Positions 9,506 through 19,622 of a stretch of 64,000 nt of DNA are shown here, one piece after another (positions within the stretch are counted from its first letter, which is position 1; the number at the start of each line of letters is the position of its first letter). Position numbers and translations under genes: made by a program. The notes beneath the pieces were generated by a model. The model saw only the letters and a list, made by a program, of their open reading frames with translations. It made no database searches and had not been told where the DNA came from. This DNA is from Rhodoluna sp. (GTDB lineage Bacteria > Actinomycetota > Actinomycetes > Actinomycetales > Microbacteriaceae), in assembly GCA_024641985.1 (NCBI GenBank), contig JAHEBZ010000002.1, positions 124,001 through 188,000 of the forward strand. Reading direction: 5' to 3'.

Positions 9506-10606
9506 GTGACTAATTCGCAGCAGTCGGTTCCGTGCTCGGTAATGCGCGGTGGCACGTCGAAGGGCCTCTATTTTCTTGCCTCTGATTTGCCAAAAAATGT
9601 TGCTGCGCGCGATCGTTTTTTGCTAGCTGCGATGGGTTCGCCAGACGCCCGCGAAATTGATGGCATGGGCGGTGGCCACCCACTAACCTCGAAGGTTGCC
9701 GTGGTCAGCAAGTCAAGTCGCGATGGAATCGATGTTGACTACCTGTTCTTGCAGATTTGGCCAGATCGTGCCGAAGTTAGTGATCAACAGAACTGCGGCA
9801 ACATTCTTGCGGGTGTTGGCCCCTTTGCAATCGAGCGAGGTTTGGTTTCGGCAAACTCAGATCTAACGCCGGTTTCGATTTTTATGGTGAACACCGAAGC
9901 TAAAGCCACTGCGTTTGTCGAGACCCCCGGGGGAGTAGTGAACTATGACGGCATCGCCCGCATCGATGGCGTGCCGGGTTTTCACGCACCGGTCAACATC
10001 AACTTTGAAGACGTTGCAGGCTCGAGCTGCGGCTCGCTTTTGCCAACCGGCAACGTGGTCGATGTGGTTTACGGCGTCGAGGTAACTTGCATCGACAATG
10101 GCATGCCCGTGGTTTGCCTAAGCGCAGCCGACTTTGGCATTAGCGGCTACGAAACACCCGAAGAGCTTGAGGCCAATGCCGAATTGCGTGCCAAAGTAGA
10201 AGCCATTCGCCTGGCCGTCGGCGAGCGCATGAACCTTGGCGATGTGACCAACAAAACCGTGCCCAAGATGTCGCTGGTATCTCCCGCAAAAAACGGTGGG
10301 CTAATTAACACCCGCACATTTATTCCGCATCGCGCCCACGAGGCAATCGGTGTGCTTGGTGCTGTTTCGGTGGCAACCGCGTGCATGCTGCCAGGCAGCG
10401 TGGCAAACAAAATTGCGGGTCTAACCGCAGGTGCCGATCAACTCAACATCGAGGTCGAGCACCCAACCGGTTTCTTCACGGTTCAAATGCAAGTCGATAA
10501 CTCTGGGCCGCAGCTTAGGGTTACCAAATCGGCCCTGCTTCGAACCGCCCGCATGTTAATGTCGGGCAACATTTTCGTTTCAAAATCAGCATGGGAGAAC
10601 CAATGA
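9506..10606 (+). CDS. galD: PrpF-like 4-oxalomesaconate tautomerase
   Basis: PCSVMRGGTSKGLYF, QNCGNILAGVGPFAIE PrpF-family motifs; context. Functional name is by context. Confidence 0.8.
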   Translation: MTNSQQSVPCSVMRGGTSKGLYFLASDLPKNVAARDRFLLAAMGSPDAREIDGMGGGHPLTSKVAVVSKSSRDGIDVDYLFLQIWPDRAEVSDQQNCGNILAGVGPFAIERGLVSANSDLTPVSIFMVNTEAKATAFVETPGGVVNYDGIARIDGVPGFHAPVNINFEDVAGSSCGSLLPTGNVVDVVYGVEVTCIDNGMPVVCLSAADFGISGYETPEELEANAELRAKVEAIRLAVGERMNLGDVTNKTVPKMSLVSPAKNGGLINTRTFIPHRAHEAIGVLGAVSVATACMLPGSVANKIAGLTAGADQLNIEVEHPTGFFTVQMQVDNSGPQLRVTKSALLRTARMLMSGNIFVSKSAWENQ

Positions 10607-11622
10607 TCATCGACTGCCACGGTCATTACACAACCGCGCCCGAGCCACACAATCAGTGGCGCGAAGATCAGTTGGCGGCCTTCAAGGCCGGGCTGCCCAC
10701 GCCGGCATACCCAGAGATCTCTGATGAGTTGATTCGCGAAACAATTGAAGGAAACCAATTGCGCCTCATCAACGAGCGCGGCAGCGACCTAACTATCTTT
10801 TCGCCGCGAGCTTCGGCCATGGGGCACCACGAAGGCGATCAGCGCATCAGCCTCGAGTGGACAATCGCTTGCAACAACCTGATCAAGCGAGTTGTTGACC
10901 TTTACCCAGAAACCTTTGTTGGTGTGTGCCAGCTGCCTCAATCGCCAGGTGCTGACTTAACCGAGTCGATCAAAGAGCTTGAGCGGTGCGTGAATGAGCT
11001 TGGCTTCATTGGCTGCAATCTAAACCCAGACCCAAGCGGCGGGCAGTGGCAAACCGTTCCACTTACCGATAAGTTTTGGTATCCGCTTTACGAAAAAATG
11101 GTCGAGCTAGATGTTCCTGCCATGGTGCACGTTTCGGCCAGTTGCAATAAAAACTTTCACGCCACAGGTGCGCACTACATGAACGCCGATACCACCGCTT
11201 TTATGCAGCTCGTTCAAGGGGATCTATTCAAAGACTTCCCAGCACTTCGCCTAATCATTCCTCACGGTGGCGGCGCGGTACCTTATCACTGGGGTCGCTA
11301 TCGTGGCTTGGCCGACATGTTGAAGCAGCCAAACCTAGATACACACCTGATGAACAACGTGTTCTTTGATACTTGCGTTTATCACCAGCCCGGCATCAAC
11401 CTGCTTGTCGAGGTTATCGACAACAAGAACATTTTGTTTGGGTCAGAAATGATTGGTGCCGTACGCGGAATCGACCCGCAGACCGGCAACTATTTCGATG
11501 ACACCAAGCGCTACATCGATGCTGCAAAAATCAGTGTGACCGAGAAGGCCAGCATCTTCTCGGGCAACACTCGCAAGGTGTTCCCTCGCCTAAATGCGAA
11601 GTTGGAGGCGCGCGGTCTATGA
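10603..11622 (+). CDS. ligJ: 4-oxalomesaconate hydratase (amidohydrolase family)
   Basis: MIIDCHGHYTTAPEPHNQWREDQ..., IPHGGGAVPYHWGRYRGLAD; ATGA overlap with the previous gene. Confidence 0.88.
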   Translation: MIIDCHGHYTTAPEPHNQWREDQLAAFKAGLPTPAYPEISDELIRETIEGNQLRLINERGSDLTIFSPRASAMGHHEGDQRISLEWTIACNNLIKRVVDLYPETFVGVCQLPQSPGADLTESIKELERCVNELGFIGCNLNPDPSGGQWQTVPLTDKFWYPLYEKMVELDVPAMVHVSASCNKNFHATGAHYMNADTTAFMQLVQGDLFKDFPALRLIIPHGGGAVPYHWGRYRGLADMLKQPNLDTHLMNNVFFDTCVYHQPGINLLVEVIDNKNILFGSEMIGAVRGIDPQTGNYFDDTKRYIDAAKISVTEKASIFSGNTRKVFPRLNAKLEARGL

Positions 11623-12503
11623 GCGAGTTTGTAAAAGACGCCGACTGGTTGGATTGGCACCCAAGCCCATCGAAACCAAAGTTTGTGGTGCCGGCTGGTG
11701 CGGTTGATGCGCACTGCCACGTTTTTGGGCCTGGTGACAAGTTTGGTTTTGCTCCCGAACGCAAATACACTCCTTGCGATGCCAGCCGCGAGCAGCTTTT
11801 TGCGCTGCGCGACTTTTTGGGTTTCGAAAAGAACGTTGTGGTGCAGGCCACCTGCCACGGCTCAGACAATTCGGCTTTGCTAGATGTGCTCGAGCACTCG
11901 AACGACAGGGCTCGGGGTGTTGTAACCGTGAAATCAGATGTAACCGAGGCCGAGCTTGCCAGAATGCACGCCTTGGGTGTGCGCGGCGTGCGGTTTAACT
12001 ATGTAAAGCGCCTGGTAGATCCCAAGCCTGACGATTACTATCGCGGCATCATCGAGAAAATTAAACCCCTCGGTTGGCATGTTGTGCTTTATTTTGAGCC
12101 TGCCGATTTGGCTGAAAAGTGGAACTTCTTCACGTCGCTCGGCGTGCCGATTGTGGTCGATCACATGGGGCGCCCAGATGTTTCTAAGCCGCTCGACAAC
12201 CCAGATTTTGCACTGTTTCTAAAGTTCATGCGCGAAAATGATGTTTGGGCCAAAGTGAGTTGCCCAGACCGCCTCACCATCAGCGGTTCGCCGCTGTATG
12301 CCGATGTTGTGCCTTTTGCAAAGGCAATTGTTGAGGAGTTTTCTGATCGAGTGCTGTGGGGCACCGACTGGCCGCATCCGAACATGAAAAAAGAGATGCC
12401 CGATGATGGCATTCTTGTTGACTACGTGCCTTCAATCGCAAGAACGCAAGAATTACAAGAAAAACTACTCGTAAGCAATCCAAACAATCTCTACTGGAGC
12501 TAA
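11619..12503 (+). CDS. ligI: 2-pyrone-4,6-dicarboxylate hydrolase
   Basis: PAGAVDAHCHVFGPGDKFGFAPERKYTPCDAS; VLWGTDWPHPNMK. Confidence 0.92.
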   Translation: MSEFVKDADWLDWHPSPSKPKFVVPAGAVDAHCHVFGPGDKFGFAPERKYTPCDASREQLFALRDFLGFEKNVVVQATCHGSDNSALLDVLEHSNDRARGVVTVKSDVTEAELARMHALGVRGVRFNYVKRLVDPKPDDYYRGIIEKIKPLGWHVVLYFEPADLAEKWNFFTSLGVPIVVDHMGRPDVSKPLDNPDFALFLKFMRENDVWAKVSCPDRLTISGSPLYADVVPFAKAIVEEFSDRVLWGTDWPHPNMKKEMPDDGILVDYVPSIARTQELQEKLLVSNPNNLYWS

Positions 12504-12505
12504 AA

Positions 12506-13746
<1,241 letters not shown>

Positions 13747-13748
13747 GA

Positions 13749-14699
13749 ATGACCGTAAATCTAGCCGTAGTTGGCCTCGGTGCCTTTGGGCAGAAACACC
13801 TCGATGCGCTTGCCTTAATCGGTGATGCAAACATTTTGTATGTGGCTCACAGCAAAATGGATGTGGCCCAAGAAGTTGCCGCCAAGTATGGCGCTAAGCG
13901 TGCCTTCACCGATTATGCCGAGTTGCTTGCCCAGCCTGACCTCGATGGCGTGATTCTTGCTACCCCAACTCAGATGCACCTTGCCCAAACGCTTCAGGCG
14001 CTTGAGGCGGGCAAGCATGTGCAGGTAGAAATTCCGATGGCCGACAACTTGGCAGGCGTGCGCGAAATTGTCGAGCTTCAGGCCAAAACTGGCTTGGTGG
14101 CTATGGCTGGCCACACCCGGCGTTTCAATCCGTCTCACCAATATGTGCACAACAAAATTCAGGCCGGCGAGTTTTCAATTCAACAGATGGATGTGCAGAC
14201 CTATTTCTTTAGGCGCTCAAATATGAATGCCCTCGGAAAGCCACGTTCTTGGACAGACCACCTGCTTTGGCACCACGCAGCTCACACGGTTGATCTGTTT
14301 CAGTATCAAACGGGCGAAAAGGTGGTTAGGGCAAACGCCATCCAGGGGCCAAAACACCCAGAGCTGGGCATTGCGATGGATATGTCTATTCAGCTTCAAA
14401 CCGAGAACGGCAAAATTTGCACACTCTCGCTTTCATTCAACAACGATGGCCCGTTGGGCACATTCTTCAGATACATCGGCGATTCGGCAACCTACATTGC
14501 GCGCTACGACGACCTCGTAAACGGCAAAGAAGAACCCATCGATGTGTCGAAGGTGGCCGTGTCTATGAATGGAATTGAACTTCAAGACCGTGAATTTGTT
14601 TCGGCCATCCAAGAAGGTCGTCAGCCGAATGCAAGTGTGGCTAGCGTTTTGCCTTGCTACGAGGTTCTAGACCAGTTGGCAAAACAGCTCGATTATTGA
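13749..14699 (+). CDS. ligC: 4-carboxy-2-hydroxymuconate-6-semialdehyde dehydrogenase (Gfo/Idh/MocA family)
   Basis: VGLGAFGQKHLDALALIGDANI; TPTQMHLAQTLQALEAGKHVQVEIPMAD; operon context. Confidence 0.9.
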   Translation: MTVNLAVVGLGAFGQKHLDALALIGDANILYVAHSKMDVAQEVAAKYGAKRAFTDYAELLAQPDLDGVILATPTQMHLAQTLQALEAGKHVQVEIPMADNLAGVREIVELQAKTGLVAMAGHTRRFNPSHQYVHNKIQAGEFSIQQMDVQTYFFRRSNMNALGKPRSWTDHLLWHHAAHTVDLFQYQTGEKVVRANAIQGPKHPELGIAMDMSIQLQTENGKICTLSLSFNNDGPLGTFFRYIGDSATYIARYDDLVNGKEEPIDVSKVAVSMNGIELQDREFVSAIQEGRQPNASVASVLPCYEVLDQLAKQLDY

Positions 14700-14711
14700 A
14701 TTGCCTGTTCG

Positions 14712-15494
14712 TTAGTTAATTTCGGCGAACGGCACTCGCACGCCGTGGATTACGCGCGAAAGAGTTAATTCGATTGCTCGCACCATTGTGCTTTCATATT
14801 TTGCATCACTCAGCATTTCAACCACATCAGCAATTTCGACAGACTCTCGTTTTGGGTGTTGTTGAGTGTGGTCGAGGTAATGTTTGACGGTTTGTGCCGA
14901 ACTTGACTCGAACTCTCTTCGAATCTCGTCAATCGCCCAATCTTGTAAACCCATTGCTTTTGCGGCCCAGAGGGTATCAATCACCAGGGCGGCAACGCCC
15001 TTCTCTAAAATCGAACGAATCAGCTTTCGGGCAGCGGCTTCGCCGGCAATCTCTGAAACATATTCGATCTCGAAATCGAGGCCCCCGAAAAGTTCTACAA
15101 ACGTTTTTGCGCCGCTGCCGGCAACGGCCAGTTCGGCTCGAATATTCTGTTCGCCAAGCGGGCGCATAACGGCAACATCTACAAAGGCGCCGGCTGGCAC
15201 AATTTGAGAAAGGTGTTTTTTAAGTGCGGGTGTTGCGGCGTTTAGATCGCAAAAGAGCGCTTCTGGTTTGAGGTATGGCGCGGCCAACTCGGCCATTTTT
15301 ATCGAGACCGTTGCCGAATTGAGCGAAATTACCACATCTGCGCCACGAACCGCATCTTCGATCGAATCGCTAAGCGGCACCACCGCATGCTTTGGTTTGG
15401 TGGAATCAAACGCAACTACATTAATGCCTTGCGCGGTGAGGGCCTTGGCAAGGTTAGAACTGGCTTCGCCGAGCCCCAGCATGGTGAGTTTCAT
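14712..15494 (-). CDS. NAD-binding 6-phosphogluconate dehydrogenase-like / DUF1932 oxidoreductase
   Basis: MLGLGEASSNLAKALTAQGINVVAFDST N-terminal Rossmann fold; DUF1932-like C-terminus. Confidence 0.8.
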   Translation of the reverse strand: MKLTMLGLGEASSNLAKALTAQGINVVAFDSTKPKHAVVPLSDSIEDAVRGADVVISLNSATVSIKMAELAAPYLKPEALFCDLNAATPALKKHLSQIVPAGAFVDVAVMRPLGEQNIRAELAVAGSGAKTFVELFGGLDFEIEYVSEIAGEAAARKLIRSILEKGVAALVIDTLWAAKAMGLQDWAIDEIRREFESSSAQTVKHYLDHTQQHPKRESVEIADVVEMLSDAKYESTMVRAIELTLSRVIHGVRVPFAEIN

Positions 15495-15503
15495 GGTTGC
15501 AGT

Positions 15504-16748
15504 TTAAAGGGCGTTAGCTGCGGCAATCTCTCCATAAACGAACGAGCTTGGCTTGCGAGTGCGCTGCATGGTTTGGCGATCTACTGCACACAGGCCGAAT
15601 TTTGGAACGTAACCAAAGATCCATTCAAAGTTGTCGAGCAAAGACCAGTGGGTATAGCCCAAAACCGGGTAACCCTTGGCCATGGTGTCGGCCAAATGCC
15701 CAAGAGCTGCAGGAATGAATTCGGCGCGCTGCTGGTCATCTTCGGTGTTGATGCCGTGTTCGGTCACGATGATCGGGGTCTTAATGATGTCGTAGACATA
15801 TTCGACGCAGTTGGCCAACGAAGCTGGGTAAATTTCGTTGCCAAAGCTGTTTCGAACCGCTTCAGGGCCCGGCTCGACTCGACCCTTCGAGTCATAAAGC
15901 ATGCGCTCATAATTTTGAACACCCATAAAGTCATCATCAACAGCTAGGCGCATCCAGGGGCCATAGCAATCTTCGCGCTTTTGGTCGCGAACCGCGGTGT
16001 CAGCTTCGTCATCAACCATTTGATCGTCGATGATCGCGATGCTTAGGCCAACCGGTGTGTTGGGCACAATTGCCTTGATGGCTTTTCGGGCTGCCTCGTG
16101 GCCATTCACCATGCCAACGCCATAGGCCTCATAGTCTTCATCCAACATCACATTAGAGGTGCGATATTTTGCAACGCCAGCCTTGTCAGCAGCGCCATCC
16201 ATGGTTTTGCGGTTTAGTTCTTGAACGATCGGAGGCAAATCCATGTAGCTTAAAAGCTTTGGCAGGTTTGGCTCGTTGAAGGTGACAATAATGTCGATTT
16301 TGTTGCCAAGTCGTCGAACTACCTCGGCGCAGTAAATTGCAAATAGCTCAGGCGCTTCTGGGTTTAGCCAGCCGGCCTGCATGCCAAACCAGTGAGGAGA
16401 GGCAAAGTGGTTCATGGTAACGCTGGTCTTTAGGCCGCGAGCAATGCAACCATCAAGAATTGCCTCATAGTGAGCAAACTCGGCGTCGTCGAACGAATCT
16501 TGGGTGGGTTGAATGCGAGCCCACTCGATGCTCATTCTGTAAACGCCCACGTTCATGGCCTTGGCTAAGTCAAGATCTTCGGCCCAGCGGTTATATGAAT
16601 CGCACGCAATGCCAGATGGCTCGCGAAACACCGAAGGCACAACGTTTTCGCAAAACCAAAGGTCGCTCTGGGTGTTGAAGCCTTCAATTTGGTGGCCGGC
16701 TGCAGCCACGCCCCACATAAAATCTTGCGGAAAAGTTTGACCGGCCAT
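15504..16748 (-). CDS. Glycoside hydrolase family 1 beta-glucosidase-like
   Basis: FPQDFMWGVAAAGHQIEGFN, VTFNEPN, IIVTEHGINTEDD; start moved to ATG 16748, with GGAG upstream. Confidence 0.88.
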   Translation of the reverse strand: MAGQTFPQDFMWGVAAAGHQIEGFNTQSDLWFCENVVPSVFREPSGIACDSYNRWAEDLDLAKAMNVGVYRMSIEWARIQPTQDSFDDAEFAHYEAILDGCIARGLKTSVTMNHFASPHWFGMQAGWLNPEAPELFAIYCAEVVRRLGNKIDIIVTFNEPNLPKLLSYMDLPPIVQELNRKTMDGAADKAGVAKYRTSNVMLDEDYEAYGVGMVNGHEAARKAIKAIVPNTPVGLSIAIIDDQMVDDEADTAVRDQKREDCYGPWMRLAVDDDFMGVQNYERMLYDSKGRVEPGPEAVRNSFGNEIYPASLANCVEYVYDIIKTPIIVTEHGINTEDDQQRAEFIPAALGHLADTMAKGYPVLGYTHWSLLDNFEWIFGYVPKFGLCAVDRQTMQRTRKPSSFVYGEIAAANAL

Positions 16749-16862
16749 GATGCTCCTTCGACGTTGAGAATCTGAGCCTATCGGCAAGCACTGACAGCGA
16801 TTGCTTATCTTCAATTGCTCTATCTAATAGGTCGTATTCTCAAACTTGCTGCAGATATTCGG

Positions 16863-17960
16863 CTAGAGCTCGTCCGATTTTATGGGCTTTGACTTCGACG
16901 CTGCTCTGGGCTTCTTTAACGTTGCCAATTGTGCTTCTAGGTCTGCGATTCTAGCTAGTTCGGCTTCGCGCTCCTGGGCAGCGCTTTCAGCTTCTAGCGA
17001 TTTTTGCCTGCGCAGTCTTCGCAAGATTCTGATCGAAATAAGAGCTACGGTCAAGCCAATGAAAATAGATGCACCTGAGAGCATGCCAATCAAACTCATG
17101 TCGTCTTGGCTAAAGCGAATATCTTTCACAAGCGTCTTGGTTATGTTCACACCGCCTTGCTTAACATCTGCAAAAATTTTCCAACGATCTTCTGTAATCT
17201 CCGGGCCAACTGGCACGTAAGCGTGGCCGGTGGCACCCACAGCGATGATGTCGGTGAAAAAGTTATAGGGCCCCTGAACCGGGCCAGCAAAGGTTGCGTT
17301 CGAAAGCTGCAGCGAACCGGTTAGTTGCAGCGGCGTTTTGCCTGTGTTCTTTAGGTCAATAATTAGTTGGTGCCCATCGGTGGTTGAGGCACCATAGACA
17401 TCTTCAATAGTGAAATTCGGAGCTATTTGATCCGTTGTTCCGGCTCCCACAAACATGCCCTGAACAAATTGCAGGGCGTTGGGAACCTTGTATTGGCTTT
17501 TTGATTTTGATGCTGACTTTACCTGGATAACCAGTGCTGGTTCGTAAACGTTTACCTCGGCGTCAAGCGGAACGCGGATTGTCATTGTAATTGTTTCGGA
17601 CTGTCTAGCTGGCAGATTGAAATCCTGGCGACTAAAGCTAGTCCAATTGCTGACTACCGATTTGCTCTGAGAATCTAGCTCTAGCACCCCATTAAGGCTC
17701 TTGCGAGCCATCACCTCGAGATGAACCAGTTGTGAGATAGAAGATGCGCTTCGCAAATTGAATGAGCGAGAGACCGTTTCGCCGGGCGGCGCCAAGAACC
17801 ACAAGTTATTGTTTTGAGCCAAATCAGCGCTTGCATCGGAAGATCCTTGGATTACTTGCATCGAAACACCCAACGTGTCTTCGGCTCGCGCCCCTATTGC
17901 CGAAGTTGAGAACAAAATTAGCGATATAAGTACGGCTAAAACTCTTTGAGAAGCAGACAT
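16863..17960 (-). CDS. Secreted/membrane-anchored DUF916 (WxL-interacting)-like protein
   Basis: Signal peptide; PGETVSRSFNLRSAS...FNLPARQSETITMTIRVPLDAEVNVYEPALVIQV; C-terminal TM plus basic/coiled tail. Confidence 0.65.
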   Translation of the reverse strand: MSASQRVLAVLISLILFSTSAIGARAEDTLGVSMQVIQGSSDASADLAQNNNLWFLAPPGETVSRSFNLRSASSISQLVHLEVMARKSLNGVLELDSQSKSVVSNWTSFSRQDFNLPARQSETITMTIRVPLDAEVNVYEPALVIQVKSASKSKSQYKVPNALQFVQGMFVGAGTTDQIAPNFTIEDVYGASTTDGHQLIIDLKNTGKTPLQLTGSLQLSNATFAGPVQGPYNFFTDIIAVGATGHAYVPVGPEITEDRWKIFADVKQGGVNITKTLVKDIRFSQDDMSLIGMLSGASIFIGLTVALISIRILRRLRRQKSLEAESAAQEREAELARIADLEAQLATLKKPRAASKSKPIKSDEL

Positions 17961-18028
17961 AGCTCTTTAATCCAAATCAGGGTGGAGAGCAAAGCCTGCC
18001 CTCCACCCCAAGATTAAGTTCAACCCCA

Positions 18029-18766
18029 TTAACCTACAGCCACGGTTGTGGTGAGAGTTGGGCCGGTGAATGTGTAAAGCTCGTCGCCAAATTTCGGCGA
18101 CATTCCCGCGGGAATTGTCGTTTCGTAGTCGAGACTCCAGGTGCATACCGAAATTGTCGTTACGCCTGAGGTTGCAGCTGTTCTGACCGGAATAGTGGTG
18201 GTGTGGTCTGCGTAGATGCTTAGGTCTGTGTCGGTCGTAAAGCCTGCAGCACAGTCGTCGCCGTAAGCCGGGGTGATTGAAAGCGGGTTGCTCTCGCTGA
18301 GGCTAAATCCCATCGCAGTGTCTGTGCCACCCGTTGCAGCGCTTGCGGTGAAAGCGACACCACTTGCGGCTACGTCAAGCACCAGACCCTGCTTATTTGC
18401 GTCATTGAACCAAGAGCAATTATCCGCGTTATCGCTGTAAGTGTCGGAGCCTCCAACAAATGCTTGAATGTCGTCCGCTGTGCCTACCAAGGTAATAGCC
18501 GTGCCCTTGTACTTTGAAGGAGCGTCTTCTGTAGCTGCGTCATCGCTCATGGTCACATTCGCTGGCAGGTTCTGAATTGTCCAGCCGCACCATGGCACGG
18601 TTTGGGTGGTGGCTGATGGTGCGCCCGATTGGGAAACCGGCGATGGTGATGCGTCTGGAGCTGGCACAGCGATGGCCGCGGTAGCGCCCATAAAGCCAGC
18701 TGCTATTAAGCTGATCGAAGCAGGGATTGCCGCTAATGCAATGGTTTTTTCAGTGCGACGTTTCAT
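18029..18766 (-). CDS. Secreted protein of unknown function, cysteine-containing
   Basis: Clear signal peptide (MKRRTEKTIALAAIPASISLIAAGFMGATAAIAVPA); Thr/Ser/Asp-rich, five Cys, CTWSLDYETTIPAG near the C-terminus. Confidence 0.75.
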   Translation of the reverse strand: MKRRTEKTIALAAIPASISLIAAGFMGATAAIAVPAPDASPSPVSQSGAPSATTQTVPWCGWTIQNLPANVTMSDDAATEDAPSKYKGTAITLVGTADDIQAFVGGSDTYSDNADNCSWFNDANKQGLVLDVAASGVAFTASAATGGTDTAMGFSLSESNPLSITPAYGDDCAAGFTTDTDLSIYADHTTTIPVRTAATSGVTTISVCTWSLDYETTIPAGMSPKFGDELYTFTGPTLTTTVAVG

Positions 18767-18865
18767 GGTGCGGGCTCTTTTCTGTCAAGTGCACGGTGGG
18801 TGAGTCATGGTCAAGCGTGCCTCAGGCCTCAAGGAGTTGGAAGAAATGCACAAATATTGAGTGGC

Positions 18866-18908
18866 TAGCCCAACATCTAAACTGAAGCATTGTTGGGTTA
18901 GCCCAACA
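18866..18908. promoter_or_regulatory. Putative operator: perfect IR TGTTGGG-TTAG-CCCAACA plus an upstream TAGCCCAACA half-site
   Basis: IR at 18891-18908; the half-site copy at 18866-18875 is repeated at 18899-18908 (33-bp offset); lies between divergent genes. Confidence 0.7.
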
Positions 18909-18980
18909 CATCGGGTCTCGATGCGCGTTGTTTACGCGTTCTGGCTGACAAATTCGTTCAATGAGCGCACACTTATTCAT

Positions 18981-19622
18981 ATGGGGCTCCAAGCGTTGCT
19001 GGTAGAAGATGATCCATTCATGCGCACTATGTTGGTGAATGTTTTGCGGTCAAGAGATGTTTCGGTTTTTGCCACATCAAACGCAGCAGATGCGGCTGCG
19101 GTCGCCAATTTGCAGCCAATAAACGTTGCAGTCTTAGACCTGCACCTCGGAAGCGGGCCAACCGGCATTGATGTGGCTATGGAGCTACGCAAGAATTACC
19201 CGCAACTCGGCATAGTGTTTTTAACCAGTTTTGACGATCCGAGGCTTTTAGATTCGAGGTTGCCAGCTCTGCCCGAGAACGCCCAGTATCTGACAAAGTC
19301 ATCGATTTCGTCTATCGATGGCCTTCTAATAGCCATGAAGCAAGCCACTCTCGGTTTGCCTTCAAACTTTCGGCGGGATCTAAAAAATAAGTTGAGCAAC
19401 TTTACCGGTGTTCAGCTAGAAACCCTTCAATTGCTGGCCCAAGGGCTCTCGAATTCAGAAATAGCGAAACGAAGATTCGTCACCGAGCGCTCGGTTGAAA
19501 TTTCGATTGCCAGAATTGCCAAAGCCCTTGGGCTGAGCGCCGACTCAACCAGAAATCAAAGAGTGCACATGGCGAAGGTCTACTTTAGGGCGCAAGGCAG
19601 ATCGCTGATCGATGGCGACTAG
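18981..19622 (+). CDS. NarL/LuxR-type response regulator
   Basis: Receiver LLVEDDPFMRTMLVNVLRS...VAVLDLHLG...LTKSS, C-terminal LuxR HTH (LLAQGLSNSEIAKRRFVTERSVE). Start at ATG 18981; the 18861 start would place the operator in the CDS. Confidence 0.88.
   Translation: MGLQALLVEDDPFMRTMLVNVLRSRDVSVFATSNAADAAAVANLQPINVAVLDLHLGSGPTGIDVAMELRKNYPQLGIVFLTSFDDPRLLDSRLPALPENAQYLTKSSISSIDGLLIAMKQATLGLPSNFRRDLKNKLSNFTGVQLETLQLLAQGLSNSEIAKRRFVTERSVEISIARIAKALGLSADSTRNQRVHMAKVYFRAQGRSLIDGD

Noticed and set aside
15387-15947. 186-aa + strand ORF across the 14712-15494 and GH1 genes
   Set aside because: Antisense to two confident genes, no domain or promoter.
18861-18980. N-terminal 40-aa extension of the response regulator (GTG start)
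   Set aside because: Would put the perfect operator IR inside the CDS; the receiver domain begins naturally at ATG 18981.
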